A stretch of 64,000 bases of DNA from Maricaulis sp. (GTDB taxonomy: Bacteria; Pseudomonadota; Alphaproteobacteria; Caulobacterales; Maricaulaceae), in assembly GCF_030149425.1 (NCBI RefSeq), contig NZ_JASBRQ010000005.1, positions 16,102 through 80,101 of the forward strand, given 5' to 3'. The notes under the pieces were generated by a model, which did not search any database, was not told the DNA's origin, and saw only the letters and a list, made by a program, of their open reading frames with translations. Of the stretch, positions 19,557 through 29,033 are shown piece by piece. Numbering within the stretch: the first letter of the stretch is position 1; every line of letters begins with the position of its first letter. The position numbers and the translations under genes are program-made.

Positions 19557-20411
19557 TCAGGTCGACATCATACGCATTACTACGAGCCCGAAGGCCAAAA
19601 GGATTGCCAGGGCGATGCGTCTCAGGCCGAAGGGTTCTTTCAGGACCCAGGCCGCGAGTAAAGCGCCAAACACGACCGAGGTTTCACGCAGGGCCGACAT
19701 CGGGCCGACCGGAGCGTTGGAAAGCGCATACATGGCAAAGCCATAGGACCCGCTGCCGAAGACCGCCGCGACGGCTCCCCAGCGCAATTCCTGGCGCATC
19801 AGGCCGGGCAGGGCGCGGCCGCGCCGGATGGCTGCCGTGGCCAGTATTGGCACCGAGGCGACGATCAGGGACCAGCCGACATAGAGCAATGGATCACCGG
19901 CCTGCCGCGCACCGGCTGTATCATTGACCGTATAGAGCGCGGTCATCACCGCGGCGATGGCGGCAAAGCCCAGCGCGGCCAGTTTCGGTGCGCCGCCCTT
20001 TTCAGGCCAGCCAAACCCCAGAACGGCAGTCGAGGCGATGGCCAGTCCGGCGACCTCCCACAGCGACAGGCTTTCGCCGAGAAAGGCCAGCGCGGCAATC
20101 GCCGCCATCGCCGGTGCAGCGCCGCGCATGACCGGATAGACCAGCCCCATATCACCGCGCTCAAAAGCCGCGATCATGGCCATCTGGAAGGTCCAGTGCA
20201 AAACCGCACCCAGAAGCAGGAAACGCCAGACGTCCCAACCGGGGAACGGGTTGCTGAGGACAAAGGGCAGATAGAAAACCGCTCCTGCCAACATCATGAC
20301 AGCGCGGAAGGTCAGCCGGTCGCCGGCGCGCTTGGTCAGAAGGCCCATCACCGCATGCAGCGATGCCGAGGCCAGCATGGCGAGTGATGCGAGGTGAAGG
20401 GCCTCGCTCAA
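19557..20411 (-). CDS. EamA/DMT-family transporter
   Basis: A 284-residue protein with ten hydrophobic segments in two similar halves of five, the EamA architecture; each half has the proline/glycine-rich end (YPVMRGAAPAMAA and SALRETSVVFGALLAAWVLKEPFG). The substrate is unknown. The start codon appears to be the TTG at 20411: GGAGG lies eight bases upstream, overlapping the end of ftsY, and no other start in this frame has such a site. Confidence 0.85.
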   Translation of the reverse strand: MSEALHLASLAMLASASLHAVMGLLTKRAGDRLTFRAVMMLAGAVFYLPFVLSNPFPGWDVWRFLLLGAVLHWTFQMAMIAAFERGDMGLVYPVMRGAAPAMAAIAALAFLGESLSLWEVAGLAIASTAVLGFGWPEKGGAPKLAALGFAAIAAVMTALYTVNDTAGARQAGDPLLYVGWSLIVASVPILATAAIRRGRALPGLMRQELRWGAVAAVFGSGSYGFAMYALSNAPVGPMSALRETSVVFGALLAAWVLKEPFGLRRIALAILLAFGLVVMRMMST

Positions 20412-20414
20412 GCG

Positions 20415-21344
20415 CTAGGCCTCCAGCCCGGCCAGGGCGCGGGAAAAGCCCTCGGCGCTGAAGGGCTGCAAGTCCTCTTCGCCTTCCCCAATACCGATAT
20501 AGTGGATCGGCAACTGGAATTTCTCGGCCACCTGGACCAGAGCGCCGCCCTTGGCGGTCCCGTCCAGCTTGGTCATGATCACGCCGGAGACGTCCGAGGC
20601 TTCCATGAAGGCCTGGGCCTGGGAAACGGCATTGGAGCCGACCGTTCCGTCGAGCACCAGCAGGACCTCGTGCGGCGCATCGGGGATTTTCTTGCGGATG
20701 ACGCGGACGATTTTCTTGAGCTCTTCCATCAGCTCGGACTTATTCTGCAGCCGTCCTGCCGTGTCGATCAGTACCACATCGCGGCCTTCGGCCTGCGCCT
20801 GTTCCAGGGCGTCAAAGGCCAGTCCGGCAGCATCGGCGCCGATCTCGCGCTTGACCACTGGCGCCTTGGCGCGGTCGGCCCAGACCGAGACCTGCTCGAT
20901 CGCGGCGGCGCGGAACGTGTCGCCGGCCACCAGAAGCGGGTCGCGGCCCTCGCGTTTGAGCTTGACGGCAATCTTGCCCAGCGTCGTGGTCTTGCCCGAG
21001 CCATTGACGCCGACAAACAGCACGACACGCGGCTGATCGCCATCAAGCGCCAGCGGGCGTTCGAGCGGTTCCAAGGTCTCCGCCACCACCTCGGCCAGCG
21101 CTTCGCGGACCTCCTCGTCGGAGACTTCCTTGTCGAAGCGGTCCTTGGCGAGACGTTCGGTGACCCGCATGGCCGCCTGGGCGCCCAGATCGGCGGCGAT
21201 CAGCGTATCTTCCAGCTCTTCAAGCGCTTCGGCATCCAGCTTGCGCTTGGTGAAGATCGCGGTGACGCTTTCGCCGAGCTTGGAGGAGGTGCGTTTGAGC
21301 CCGGCGGCCAGTCGGGAAAAGAAACCCGGCTTCTTCTCGCTCAT
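20415..21344 (-). CDS. ftsY: Signal recognition particle receptor FtsY
   Basis: A 309-residue SRP receptor GTPase: short N domain, then G1 GVNGSGKTT, the DTAGRLQNK G3 region, TKLD (G4) and a C-terminal GxGE segment (IGIGEGEEDLQPF). It docks SRP-ribosome complexes at the inner membrane with Ffh. It lacks the long acidic A domain of the enterobacterial protein, which is normal for alphaproteobacteria. Its ATG overlaps the mtaB stop by 4 bases. Confidence 0.96.
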   Translation of the reverse strand: MSEKKPGFFSRLAAGLKRTSSKLGESVTAIFTKRKLDAEALEELEDTLIAADLGAQAAMRVTERLAKDRFDKEVSDEEVREALAEVVAETLEPLERPLALDGDQPRVVLFVGVNGSGKTTTLGKIAVKLKREGRDPLLVAGDTFRAAAIEQVSVWADRAKAPVVKREIGADAAGLAFDALEQAQAEGRDVVLIDTAGRLQNKSELMEELKKIVRVIRKKIPDAPHEVLLVLDGTVGSNAVSQAQAFMEASDVSGVIMTKLDGTAKGGALVQVAEKFQLPIHYIGIGEGEEDLQPFSAEGFSRALAGLEA

Positions 21345-22678
21345 TGCGACAAAATCCCATGCAGTTCCCGCCCGTCATGGCGTGAAACCTCAATATTCAC
21401 AAGAGCTCCCGGTCGTGGAGCCGTGTTTTCGTCAAACCGGATGGCGGCGAAATTGGCAGCGCGGGCAAAGCCCGGCCGTTCGACCAGGGCCCCTTCAATG
21501 CGTCCGATCATGCCGTCGAGATGACGGTGCAGGGCGGCATCCGCCTTGCTGCGCAGCTGCTGGGCCCGTGCCTTGACCAGCGCCCGGTCAAGCTGCGGCA
21601 TGCGCGCAGCCGGGGTGCCCGGGCGCGGCGAAAACGGGAAGACGTGCAGATAGGCCAGATCGCATTCATCGACGAGGGCCAGCGAGTTGGCGAACATGTC
21701 GTCGGTCTCGGTCGGAAAGCCGGCGATGATATCCGCGCCAAAGGCGATCTCCGGCCGTTTGGCCTTAAGCCCCTGGCACAGATTGACCGCATCTTCGCGG
21801 GAATGGCGCCGTTTCATGCGCTTGAGGATCATATTGTCCCCGGCCTGCAGGGAGAGATGCAGATAGGGCGCGATCCGGTCCTCGCCGGTGATGGCGTCGA
21901 ACAGGGCGTCATCAATCTCGATGGCATCAATGGAGGACAGGCGCAGGCGCGGCAGATCCGGCACCTGGGTCAGGATGGCCTGCACCAGCCGGCCCAGTTG
22001 CGGCTCACCGGGCAGATCCCCGCCCCAGGAGGTCAGGTCGACCCCGGTCAGCACCACCTCGCTATGGCCGTTATCGACCAGTGTCTTGATCTGGTCGACG
22101 ACCTCGCCGGCGGGAACCGAGCGGGAATTGCCGCGGCCATAGGGGATGATGCAGAAGGTGCAGCGATGATCGCAGCCGTTTTGCACCTGAACATAGGCGC
22201 GGGCGCGGTTATCCATGCCATCGACGAGATGGCCGGCGGTTTCACGCACGCTCATGATGTCGTTGACGCGCACCTTCTCGCTGCCGCCCAGAAGCGTCGC
22301 CGGCTCGAAGGTCTCGGCCTTGAGCTTGTCGTCATTGCCGATGACGCGGTCGACCTCGTCCATCTTGGCGAACATGTCCGGATCAACCTGGGCGGCGCAG
22401 CCGGTGACGATGATCTTCGCCTCCGGGTTTTCGCGCCGGGCGCGGCGGATCTGCTGCCGCGCCTGGCGCACGGCTTCATTGGTGACGGCGCAGGTATTGA
22501 CCAGAATGGCGTTGGTCAGGCCCTTGTCGCGCGCATGCTGGCGCATGACTTCGCTCTCCCAGCCATTGAGGCGGCAGCCGAAGGTCATGATGTCGAGGCC
22601 GGGCTCCCCGGGCGCTTGCGCCTTGGACGGCGTGTCGGCCCCGGACGCGGCAGGGTTGTCGTCACGCGCTTGGGTCAT
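21341..22678 (-). CDS. mtaB: tRNA threonylcarbamoyladenosine methylthiotransferase MtaB
   Basis: A 445-residue methylthiotransferase. The N-terminal cluster cysteines are C35 (TFGCRLN), C63 and C94; the radical SAM cluster is C169, C173 and C176 in GCDHRCTFC. A C-terminal TRAM-like segment follows. It adds methylthio to t6A37 of tRNAs reading ANN codons. The MtaB versus MiaB/RimO choice rests on the CRLN motif and the usual pairing with ftsY. A roughly 25-residue disordered N-terminal extension precedes the domain. Confidence 0.92.
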   Translation of the reverse strand: MTQARDDNPAASGADTPSKAQAPGEPGLDIMTFGCRLNGWESEVMRQHARDKGLTNAILVNTCAVTNEAVRQARQQIRRARRENPEAKIIVTGCAAQVDPDMFAKMDEVDRVIGNDDKLKAETFEPATLLGGSEKVRVNDIMSVRETAGHLVDGMDNRARAYVQVQNGCDHRCTFCIIPYGRGNSRSVPAGEVVDQIKTLVDNGHSEVVLTGVDLTSWGGDLPGEPQLGRLVQAILTQVPDLPRLRLSSIDAIEIDDALFDAITGEDRIAPYLHLSLQAGDNMILKRMKRRHSREDAVNLCQGLKAKRPEIAFGADIIAGFPTETDDMFANSLALVDECDLAYLHVFPFSPRPGTPAARMPQLDRALVKARAQQLRSKADAALHRHLDGMIGRIEGALVERPGFARAANFAAIRFDENTAPRPGALVNIEVSRHDGRELHGILSQ

Positions 22679-22870
22679 GGCCGCTGGATAAGGGGGTTGG
22701 CGGGTTGATTGTCAAGCAGGATGACTGAGTCCACAGGTGTGGCTCGAATGCTGCGCTTGCAATTTAAAACCGCTTGGCCCGGCCAATTTCGAATTATTTC
22801 CCTTTACGCGCGAGCGCGACGCTACGTTAATGAACTGTCACAAACGGTTTTCCAGGGGAGTGTACGCATC

Positions 22871-25246
22871 ATGAAACAAACCCGTATCCTGTCATCGACC
22901 GCGATGGCGCTGGTTCTCGGAGCCACCATGTCGGTTCCGGCTCTTGCCCAAAGCGATGAGACTGAAGTGATTGTCGTGACCGCGACCAAACGCGAACAGG
23001 CCATCCAGGACGTTCCCTTCTCGCTCAATGCCCAGACCGAGGATGATATCCAACGCACCGGTGCGGACAGCATTGAGGATATTGCCCGCAATGTAGCCAG
23101 CCTCTCGATCCAGAACCTTGGACCGGGTCAGAGCCAGGTCTCGATCCGCGGTGTTTCCGCCGGTCAGATCGTGCGCGACCAGCCGGGTGTGAAGGAGCAG
23201 GTCGGTGTCTATCTCGATGAAAGCGTGATCTCGCTGTCCCTCTTCACCCCGGATTTCGACCTCTACGACCTCAACCGGGTTGAAACGCTGCGCGGCCCGC
23301 AGGGGACGCTGTTCGGCTCCGGCTCGATCGGCGGTACGGTGCGTTACATCACCAATCAGCCGGCGATCGGCGAGCATTCCGCCAGCGCTGAGGCCGAGCT
23401 CAACACCGTTGCCGATGGCGGCGAAGGCGGTCACCTCAAAGGCATGGTCAATGTGCCTATGAGCGATGCTGCGGCCCTGCGCCTGGTCGGCTATCACACC
23501 AATTATGCCGGCTATATCGATGCGCTGGGCGAAGGCGGCAGCCGTGACGAGGATGTCAATTCGGGCAGCCGCACCGGTTTCCGCGCCGCTCTCGGCCTTG
23601 AGCTGAGCGACACGGTCCGGATCACGCCGCGTATCATTTATCAGGAAACCGAAGCCGACGGCTTTAACCGCCAGGAACGCTTCAACCTGTTCGCCAATCC
23701 CTTCACCACGACGCGTCCGGCAATCCAGCTGGAAGAGCGCGAGCAGTATCTTCTGCTGGGCGAGGAATTCAGCGACGAAACCATGCTGGCCGACGTCACC
23801 GCCGAGTTCAGCTTTGACGGTGTTGACCTGACCTCGGTCACCTCCTTCACCGATCGCGAAATCCTGGTCAGCCGGGATGCATCGGCCCTGACCGGTTCGG
23901 TTTCCGTTGATCTGGGTTATCCCGACGCCGCGGTGACCCTGCCGTCCAACCTGCGCGACACCACGGATGTGAGCCAGTTCACCCAGGAGATCCGCCTCGC
24001 CTCGACCACGGATGGCGATGTCGACTGGATCGTCGGTGCCTTCTATTCCGACGTTGACCGTGAATATGCCCAGCGTCTTCCGACACCGGGCTATGACGCC
24101 TTCACCGATGCGACGCTCGGTGCGGGTACGGCTGCAGCGACCAATGGCAGCTTCCCGGCCGACTCGCCCTACTCCGCTGACCTCGATTATTCGATCGAGC
24201 AGATTGCGATCTTCGGTGAAGCGACCTGGTATGCCACCGACCGGTTCAACCTGACCTTTGGCGGCCGCTGGTATGACTTTGACGAGGTTCGCACCATCTC
24301 CCAGGGTGGTTTGTTCTCGTCCGGCTTTGACAATGTCGAGGACACCACCTCCTCCGACGGTTTCAATGCCCGCCTCATTGGTAGCTATGAGCTGAACGAT
24401 ACGGTGACGCTGAACGCGCAGGCCTCCCAGGGCTTCCGTCTCGGCGGCGTCAACGACCCGCTCAACTCGACCCTGTGTACGACCGAGGATGAAGCCATCT
24501 TCGGCGGCTTCCAGGACTATGATGACGAGACGCTGTGGAACTATGAGGCCGGTATCAAGGCCCAGCGTAATGGCTGGACCTTCAATGCGGCGGTCTTCCA
24601 CAATGAGATCGACGATCTGCAGGTCACGCTCGATGCCGGCTCCTGTTCCTCGCGCATCACCTTCAACGTGCCTGAGGCGCATTCCACCGGTGTGGAGTTC
24701 GAATACTCCTACCAGATGACGGACAATCTCTTCGTCGCCTTTGCCGGTACCATTCTCGAGGCCGAGTTCGACACCACTGTGGTCGATGGCACGGGTGCGG
24801 TCCTGGCCGGTATCGAGTCGGGCAACCGCCTGGCCTCCACCCCGGAAGTCATGCTGTCCGCCTCCATGGCCTACACGTTTGACGCCTCCTGGGCCGGTAG
24901 CGGCGCTGAAGGCTTCTTCACCGCGTCCTACCAGCATGTCGGCGGCCAGTTCACTCAGCCGAGCGATCAGGTTGATGGCGCAGGCACCTTTGTCTCCGGA
25001 TTGCCCTTCGGCGGTGCGTCCGGCGCGGACGGCACCTGGGTCGATCTCGAGCTCGACCCCTATGGCCTGGGCTTCCTTTCGGCCGGTCTGGATTGGGGTG
25101 ACACCCAGCTGACGCTCTTCGTCGACAATGTCATGGACGAGAACGTCAATACGTCCTTCGACCGCGAACGCGGCGGCCGTGCCCGCCTTGGTTTCCGCAC
25201 CAATCAGCCGCGCACGATCGGCATCAATATCCGCAAGCAGTACTGA
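22871..25246 (+). CDS. TonB-dependent outer-membrane receptor
   Basis: A 791-residue receptor with a signal peptide ending at ALAQ, a TonB-box-like EVIVVTATKR, a plug domain (LSIQNLGPGQSQVSIRGVSAG and ETLRGPQGTLFGSGSIGGTVR), and a 22-strand-type barrel ending in an aromatic residue (RKQY). The substrate is not evident; the sequence resembles the large group of sphingomonad/caulobacter receptors for plant- or alga-derived compounds and siderophores. ATG at 22871 is preceded by AGGGGAG. It is followed by its own terminator, so it is a single-gene unit. Confidence 0.94.
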   Translation: MKQTRILSSTAMALVLGATMSVPALAQSDETEVIVVTATKREQAIQDVPFSLNAQTEDDIQRTGADSIEDIARNVASLSIQNLGPGQSQVSIRGVSAGQIVRDQPGVKEQVGVYLDESVISLSLFTPDFDLYDLNRVETLRGPQGTLFGSGSIGGTVRYITNQPAIGEHSASAEAELNTVADGGEGGHLKGMVNVPMSDAAALRLVGYHTNYAGYIDALGEGGSRDEDVNSGSRTGFRAALGLELSDTVRITPRIIYQETEADGFNRQERFNLFANPFTTTRPAIQLEEREQYLLLGEEFSDETMLADVTAEFSFDGVDLTSVTSFTDREILVSRDASALTGSVSVDLGYPDAAVTLPSNLRDTTDVSQFTQEIRLASTTDGDVDWIVGAFYSDVDREYAQRLPTPGYDAFTDATLGAGTAAATNGSFPADSPYSADLDYSIEQIAIFGEATWYATDRFNLTFGGRWYDFDEVRTISQGGLFSSGFDNVEDTTSSDGFNARLIGSYELNDTVTLNAQASQGFRLGGVNDPLNSTLCTTEDEAIFGGFQDYDDETLWNYEAGIKAQRNGWTFNAAVFHNEIDDLQVTLDAGSCSSRITFNVPEAHSTGVEFEYSYQMTDNLFVAFAGTILEAEFDTTVVDGTGAVLAGIESGNRLASTPEVMLSASMAYTFDASWAGSGAEGFFTASYQHVGGQFTQPSDQVDGAGTFVSGLPFGGASGADGTWVDLELDPYGLGFLSAGLDWGDTQLTLFVDNVMDENVNTSFDRERGGRARLGFRTNQPRTIGINIRKQY

Positions 25247-25270
25247 GCCTTACGGATAAGTGGAAATGAG

Positions 25271-25301
25271 AACGGGCGGCTCAAAGAGCCGCCCGTTTTT
25301 T
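25271..25301 (+). terminator. Rho-independent terminator after TonB receptor
   Basis: A 12-bp perfect stem (AACGGGCGGCTC / GAGCCGCCCGTT) with a 3-base AAA loop, followed by six T residues. It ends the receptor transcript and sits 20 bp before the end of the convergent DUF885 gene. The reverse strand lacks an equally good T run. Confidence 0.95.
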
Positions 25302-25322
25302 GTTGCGTTGAAGTTGGAGCGT

Positions 25323-27173
25323 TTACTCCGCCGCGGCGGTTTCCTGCTCGTCGATCCAGCGCCGCACCTTGGCTTCCAGTGAGGAGAGCGGCATGGCGCC
25401 ATCTTCCAGCAAGGTGTCGTGGAAGTCGCGGATGTCGAAATTCTCGCCCAGGCGTTCCTCGGCTTCGGCCCGCAGATCGCGCATCAGCAGCTCACCGGTC
25501 TTGTAGGCCAGCGCCTGGCCCGGCCAAGCGATATAGCGCAGCACTTCAGTGCGCACATTGTGCGGCGCCAGGGCAGAGTTTTCCAGCAGGCAGGCTTCCG
25601 CCTCTTCACGCGTCCAGCCCATATAGTGCATGCCGGTATCCACCACGAGGCGGCAGGCGCGCCACATCTCATAGGTCAAACGGCCGAAATGCTCATACGG
25701 GGTCCGGTACAGGCCCATATCGATGGCGAGGTTCTCGGTATAAAGGCCCCAGCCCTCACCGAAGGCGGTGATATAGGTCTGCTGGCGGAAGGCGGGCACA
25801 TTCTCCAGCTCACGGGCAATGGCGATCTGGTGGTGGTGGCCCGGCACGGCCTCATGCACGGTCAGGGCCGGCAGCACATAGAGAGGCCGCTGATCCAGAG
25901 CATAGGTATTGACCATATAGCCCCCGGCAATCCCGCGCTCGGCATCGCCCGGCCAGTAACGGCCGGTGGTATAGGTCGGCGCCATGGTCGCCGGCACAGC
26001 CCGCACGCCATAGGGCAGGCGTGGCAGATTGCCGAAGAAGCGCGGCATGGCGTCGTCAGCCAGCTTGGACAGGTAGGAGGCGTGCATCAGCAGCTCCTCT
26101 TCCGTCTCGGCATAGAATTGCGGGTCGGTGCGCAGGAAGTTGAGGAAGTCGGCAAAGGAGCCCTCAAAGCCGGTTTCGGCGATGACCTCTTCCATCTCCG
26201 CGCGGATGCGAGCGACTTCGGCCAGACCGCGCTGGTGTACCTCTTCCGGGGAGGTGTCCAGCGTCGTGTGGTAGCGCGTCAGCGATTGATAGTATTCGCG
26301 GCCGCCCGGCACTTCGGAAATCCCGATCGTGTCACGCGACCCCTCATAATACTCGCCCTGGAAGAAGTTGAGCAGGTTGTCATAAGCCGGCAGGACCGTG
26401 TCGTTGATGGCCGCCATGGCCTCGTCGCGCAGACGCGTGCGCTCCGCCTCGTCGAGGGTTTCGGGCAGGGCGTCGATCGGGGCGATCAGCATGTCGCGCA
26501 GCGTGTCGGGATCGTTCAGGCTCTGCATCTGCGAAATGACGCCATCGACGATGATGCGCGGCTGGGTGAAGCCGGTCTCGATGCCTTCACGCATCCAGGC
26601 AATATTCTGGTCGAATACGCCGGGAATACCGTTGAGGCGCTGGACCCAGGCCTCGCCCTCTTCAATCGTCCGCGGCCGCGTCGAGGAGGCGGCATAGGTC
26701 GGCCCGGTGAAGAAGCCGCTATCAGACATGAAGGGTGTGCGCGAGGTGTCGTACTGCGACAACTCGACGGAGAATTTGAGCAGATAGTCGAGGACGGCAT
26801 AGGAGACTTGCTCGCTTTCCGTCAGCGCCTCTGCGTCAATGGCGTCCAGCCGGTCCAGGAATTCCGTCTGGCGCGCGGTGGTTTCAGCCTGGGCTTCGCG
26901 GGAGATATCATCCCACTGGCCCATCGCCTCGACATCGCCGCGGCGGGCGCGGGCATTGGTGCTGTTCTCAACCCGGTAGGCCTCGAATTCCTCGATCAGC
27001 GCGTTGAAGGCCACCGAGGCCTCACTCGACGCTGCCGTCGCGGCAGGCGTTTCAGCAGCGGCCGTTGCCGGTGTCGCTGCAGCCGGAGTCTCCGAGGACG
27101 GAGCCGGGGCTTCGGTGGCGGGCTGGCAGGCCGCGACCAGCAGGCTGGCCGCGGCGATTGGAACAAGACGCAT
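25323..27173 (-). CDS. DUF885-family exported lipoprotein, probable metallopeptidase
   Basis: A 616-residue lipoprotein: signal then lipobox VAAC near residue 16, followed by an Ala/Pro/Thr-rich linker. The DUF885 core carries HEAVPGHHHQ, the presumed zinc site. Related proteins have peptidase or carboxypeptidase activity on the periplasmic side. The ATG at 27173 has AAGGGGAG upstream; an ATG ten codons earlier would displace the signal peptide. It lies in the same direction as, and about 75 bp from, the M61 peptidase. Confidence 0.88.
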   Translation of the reverse strand: MRLVPIAAASLLVAACQPATEAPAPSSETPAAATPATAAAETPAATAASSEASVAFNALIEEFEAYRVENSTNARARRGDVEAMGQWDDISREAQAETTARQTEFLDRLDAIDAEALTESEQVSYAVLDYLLKFSVELSQYDTSRTPFMSDSGFFTGPTYAASSTRPRTIEEGEAWVQRLNGIPGVFDQNIAWMREGIETGFTQPRIIVDGVISQMQSLNDPDTLRDMLIAPIDALPETLDEAERTRLRDEAMAAINDTVLPAYDNLLNFFQGEYYEGSRDTIGISEVPGGREYYQSLTRYHTTLDTSPEEVHQRGLAEVARIRAEMEEVIAETGFEGSFADFLNFLRTDPQFYAETEEELLMHASYLSKLADDAMPRFFGNLPRLPYGVRAVPATMAPTYTTGRYWPGDAERGIAGGYMVNTYALDQRPLYVLPALTVHEAVPGHHHQIAIARELENVPAFRQQTYITAFGEGWGLYTENLAIDMGLYRTPYEHFGRLTYEMWRACRLVVDTGMHYMGWTREEAEACLLENSALAPHNVRTEVLRYIAWPGQALAYKTGELLMRDLRAEAEERLGENFDIRDFHDTLLEDGAMPLSSLEAKVRRWIDEQETAAAE

Positions 27174-27250
27174 AAGCTCTCCCCTTATTACCTGTCTCGG
27201 CAATTCCCGTTTCGGCGCGCAGTCTGTCGCCGGGCGAGACGGGGTGCAAG

Positions 27251-28951
27251 CTAGTTCAGCGGACGTCCGGCGATAAGGGTGGCGCAGCCATTGGTCTGTA
27301 GGTCGCCCTCAGCCGGAATAATGTGCTGGCCGCGCTCGATCGTGCCATCGGTCGGCCGGTAGGACATGTCCGTCACCGTTCCATCTTCCAGGCGCACGCG
27401 GAAAACACTGTCGACACTGGCATCGCCATAGGTGCCGCCAATGCGGCCCTCAAAGGTCATGCCCGGTTCGAACCCGGCCTGTCCCGCCGGGCCGTCCGGA
27501 TCGACGGCAACGAGGACGAACTCGCCGGCCTCATTGCGTACACCTTCCATGCCGTAGACAAAGCGCGGGCGTTCAAACTGTTCGACCACACCACAGGCCC
27601 CAAAAGTCCCGGCCGGCAGAGCAATCTGCTCGCCCTGCATGATGTGGCGTTCGATCAGATCGCTGATGTCGAGCCCGGTCACGTCGCGGGTGACGGTGGC
27701 CAGCCGGCGCGCTGGCGCGCCGTCGGCGACTGTCTCGCGCAGCGCGAACATGACGTCGTCGAGATCCTGCGCACCCTCGCTATGCTCACGGATCATGTGA
27801 TCGAGCAGGCCGGCGAAAACCATGCCGCGGTGATAGGCGAGGCGCTGATACTGGGCGCTGGACCAGAACCCGCCGACAATGCCGCTATTGGGCGAGCCGC
27901 GGACCGGCGAAAAGCTGTCCTCGAGCAGGGAGTCATTCCAGTTCTGGATGGCCGTGGCCGCATCCCATACCCCGCCGAGCACACCGGCGCGCTGGGTCAG
28001 GAAATCGGTGAAGCCTTCGGAGAACCAGTAATCGGCAATCTGGGCTTCCACACCGTCATTGAATCCGCCCAGACGGACCGGGTTCCAGGTGTGCACATGT
28101 TCATGCTGCAGAATGCGTAACAGGGTCATGGCTTCGCCGTTACTGGTGGCGAAGAAGGCGAAGCTGTCAGCCAGGTTGGTGCCGCCAAGGCTGGAATGCC
28201 CGGGCTGATTGGTCAGCGGCAGGGCGGTGACCAGGAAGGGTTCGCCCTGCGTACCCCAATAGCGCTGATTGGCGCGGAGCACCTCTTCAACGCCCTCGAA
28301 AAATTCTTCATCGGAGAAACCGATATCGCCGCGCATGGCGACGCGCAGGGGCGCCCCGGCAACGTCGGCTTCGGTAACCCGGAAATCACCGGCGACGATG
28401 ATCGAGGTGAGGAATTCCTCCGCTGTCGGCTCGCCCTCATGCTGCAGATCGGTGATCAGCGCCCAGCTCTCGGCATTATCGCTCTGCCAGAGGCCATAGC
28501 GGTAATCATTGAGATTTTGCGGATAGGCGAACACCGTGTGACCGATCATATGGACATAGTCCTCGGTGATCACCGGACGGTAATAGTCATGGCTCTCGGC
28601 GGCCGGGTGGCCCGGGCGATCCGGCACGATGCGCCATTCCAGCGCGATACGCGCGCCCGGTTCGTGCCGAATGAGTTTCAGGCTGTCGCTCTCGCCGTCT
28701 GTCAGCTCGCCTTCGGTCAGCAGCGTCAGACCCGAGACGTTATTCCACAATTCCGGCTCGCCGCCCCATTCATTGGGCATGATGATGGCGGTCTCGCCAT
28801 CCTCTTCGCCGGTGAACACCAGGCGGATGCGCACATCGGCCATCTCGCCAGCACGCGGTGTCACGTCGACGGTGTAGAGCGCCATGTCCGATGGAGCCGC
28901 CATCGGGCTGGTATGCGCTGCCAGGGCAGCCGCCAAAGCGGTGAGTATCAT
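27251..28951 (-). CDS. M61-family (glycyl aminopeptidase-like) exported protease
   Basis: A 566-residue exported protein with a signal peptide. The zinc motif HEHVHTW is followed by WFSEGFTDFL about 50 residues later, giving the third ligand Glu, as in the M61 family. A PDZ-like C-terminal segment (PAGQAGFEPGMTFEG) is usual in that family. It probably trims peptides in the periplasm. It forms a same-strand pair with the DUF885 gene. Confidence 0.9.
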   Translation of the reverse strand: MILTALAAALAAHTSPMAAPSDMALYTVDVTPRAGEMADVRIRLVFTGEEDGETAIIMPNEWGGEPELWNNVSGLTLLTEGELTDGESDSLKLIRHEPGARIALEWRIVPDRPGHPAAESHDYYRPVITEDYVHMIGHTVFAYPQNLNDYRYGLWQSDNAESWALITDLQHEGEPTAEEFLTSIIVAGDFRVTEADVAGAPLRVAMRGDIGFSDEEFFEGVEEVLRANQRYWGTQGEPFLVTALPLTNQPGHSSLGGTNLADSFAFFATSNGEAMTLLRILQHEHVHTWNPVRLGGFNDGVEAQIADYWFSEGFTDFLTQRAGVLGGVWDAATAIQNWNDSLLEDSFSPVRGSPNSGIVGGFWSSAQYQRLAYHRGMVFAGLLDHMIREHSEGAQDLDDVMFALRETVADGAPARRLATVTRDVTGLDISDLIERHIMQGEQIALPAGTFGACGVVEQFERPRFVYGMEGVRNEAGEFVLVAVDPDGPAGQAGFEPGMTFEGRIGGTYGDASVDSVFRVRLEDGTVTDMSYRPTDGTIERGQHIIPAEGDLQTNGCATLIAGRPLN

Positions 28952-29033
28952 TGTCGTCCCCGATTGTTATCGCTTTTCGATAAATGCCTTCTCGCAGAGA
29001 AAGCCGACCGGGGCCAATTAAGCTTTGGCAAGC

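Noticed and set aside
22892..24937. Long minus-strand frame opposite the TonB receptor
   Set aside because: Shadow of the receptor gene: no start site of note, no motif, and the receptor frame is complete.
25419..27254. Plus-strand frame opposite the DUF885 lipoprotein
   Set aside because: Composition is a mirror of the GC3-rich coding strand and lacks domains; the DUF885 gene is clearly the real one.
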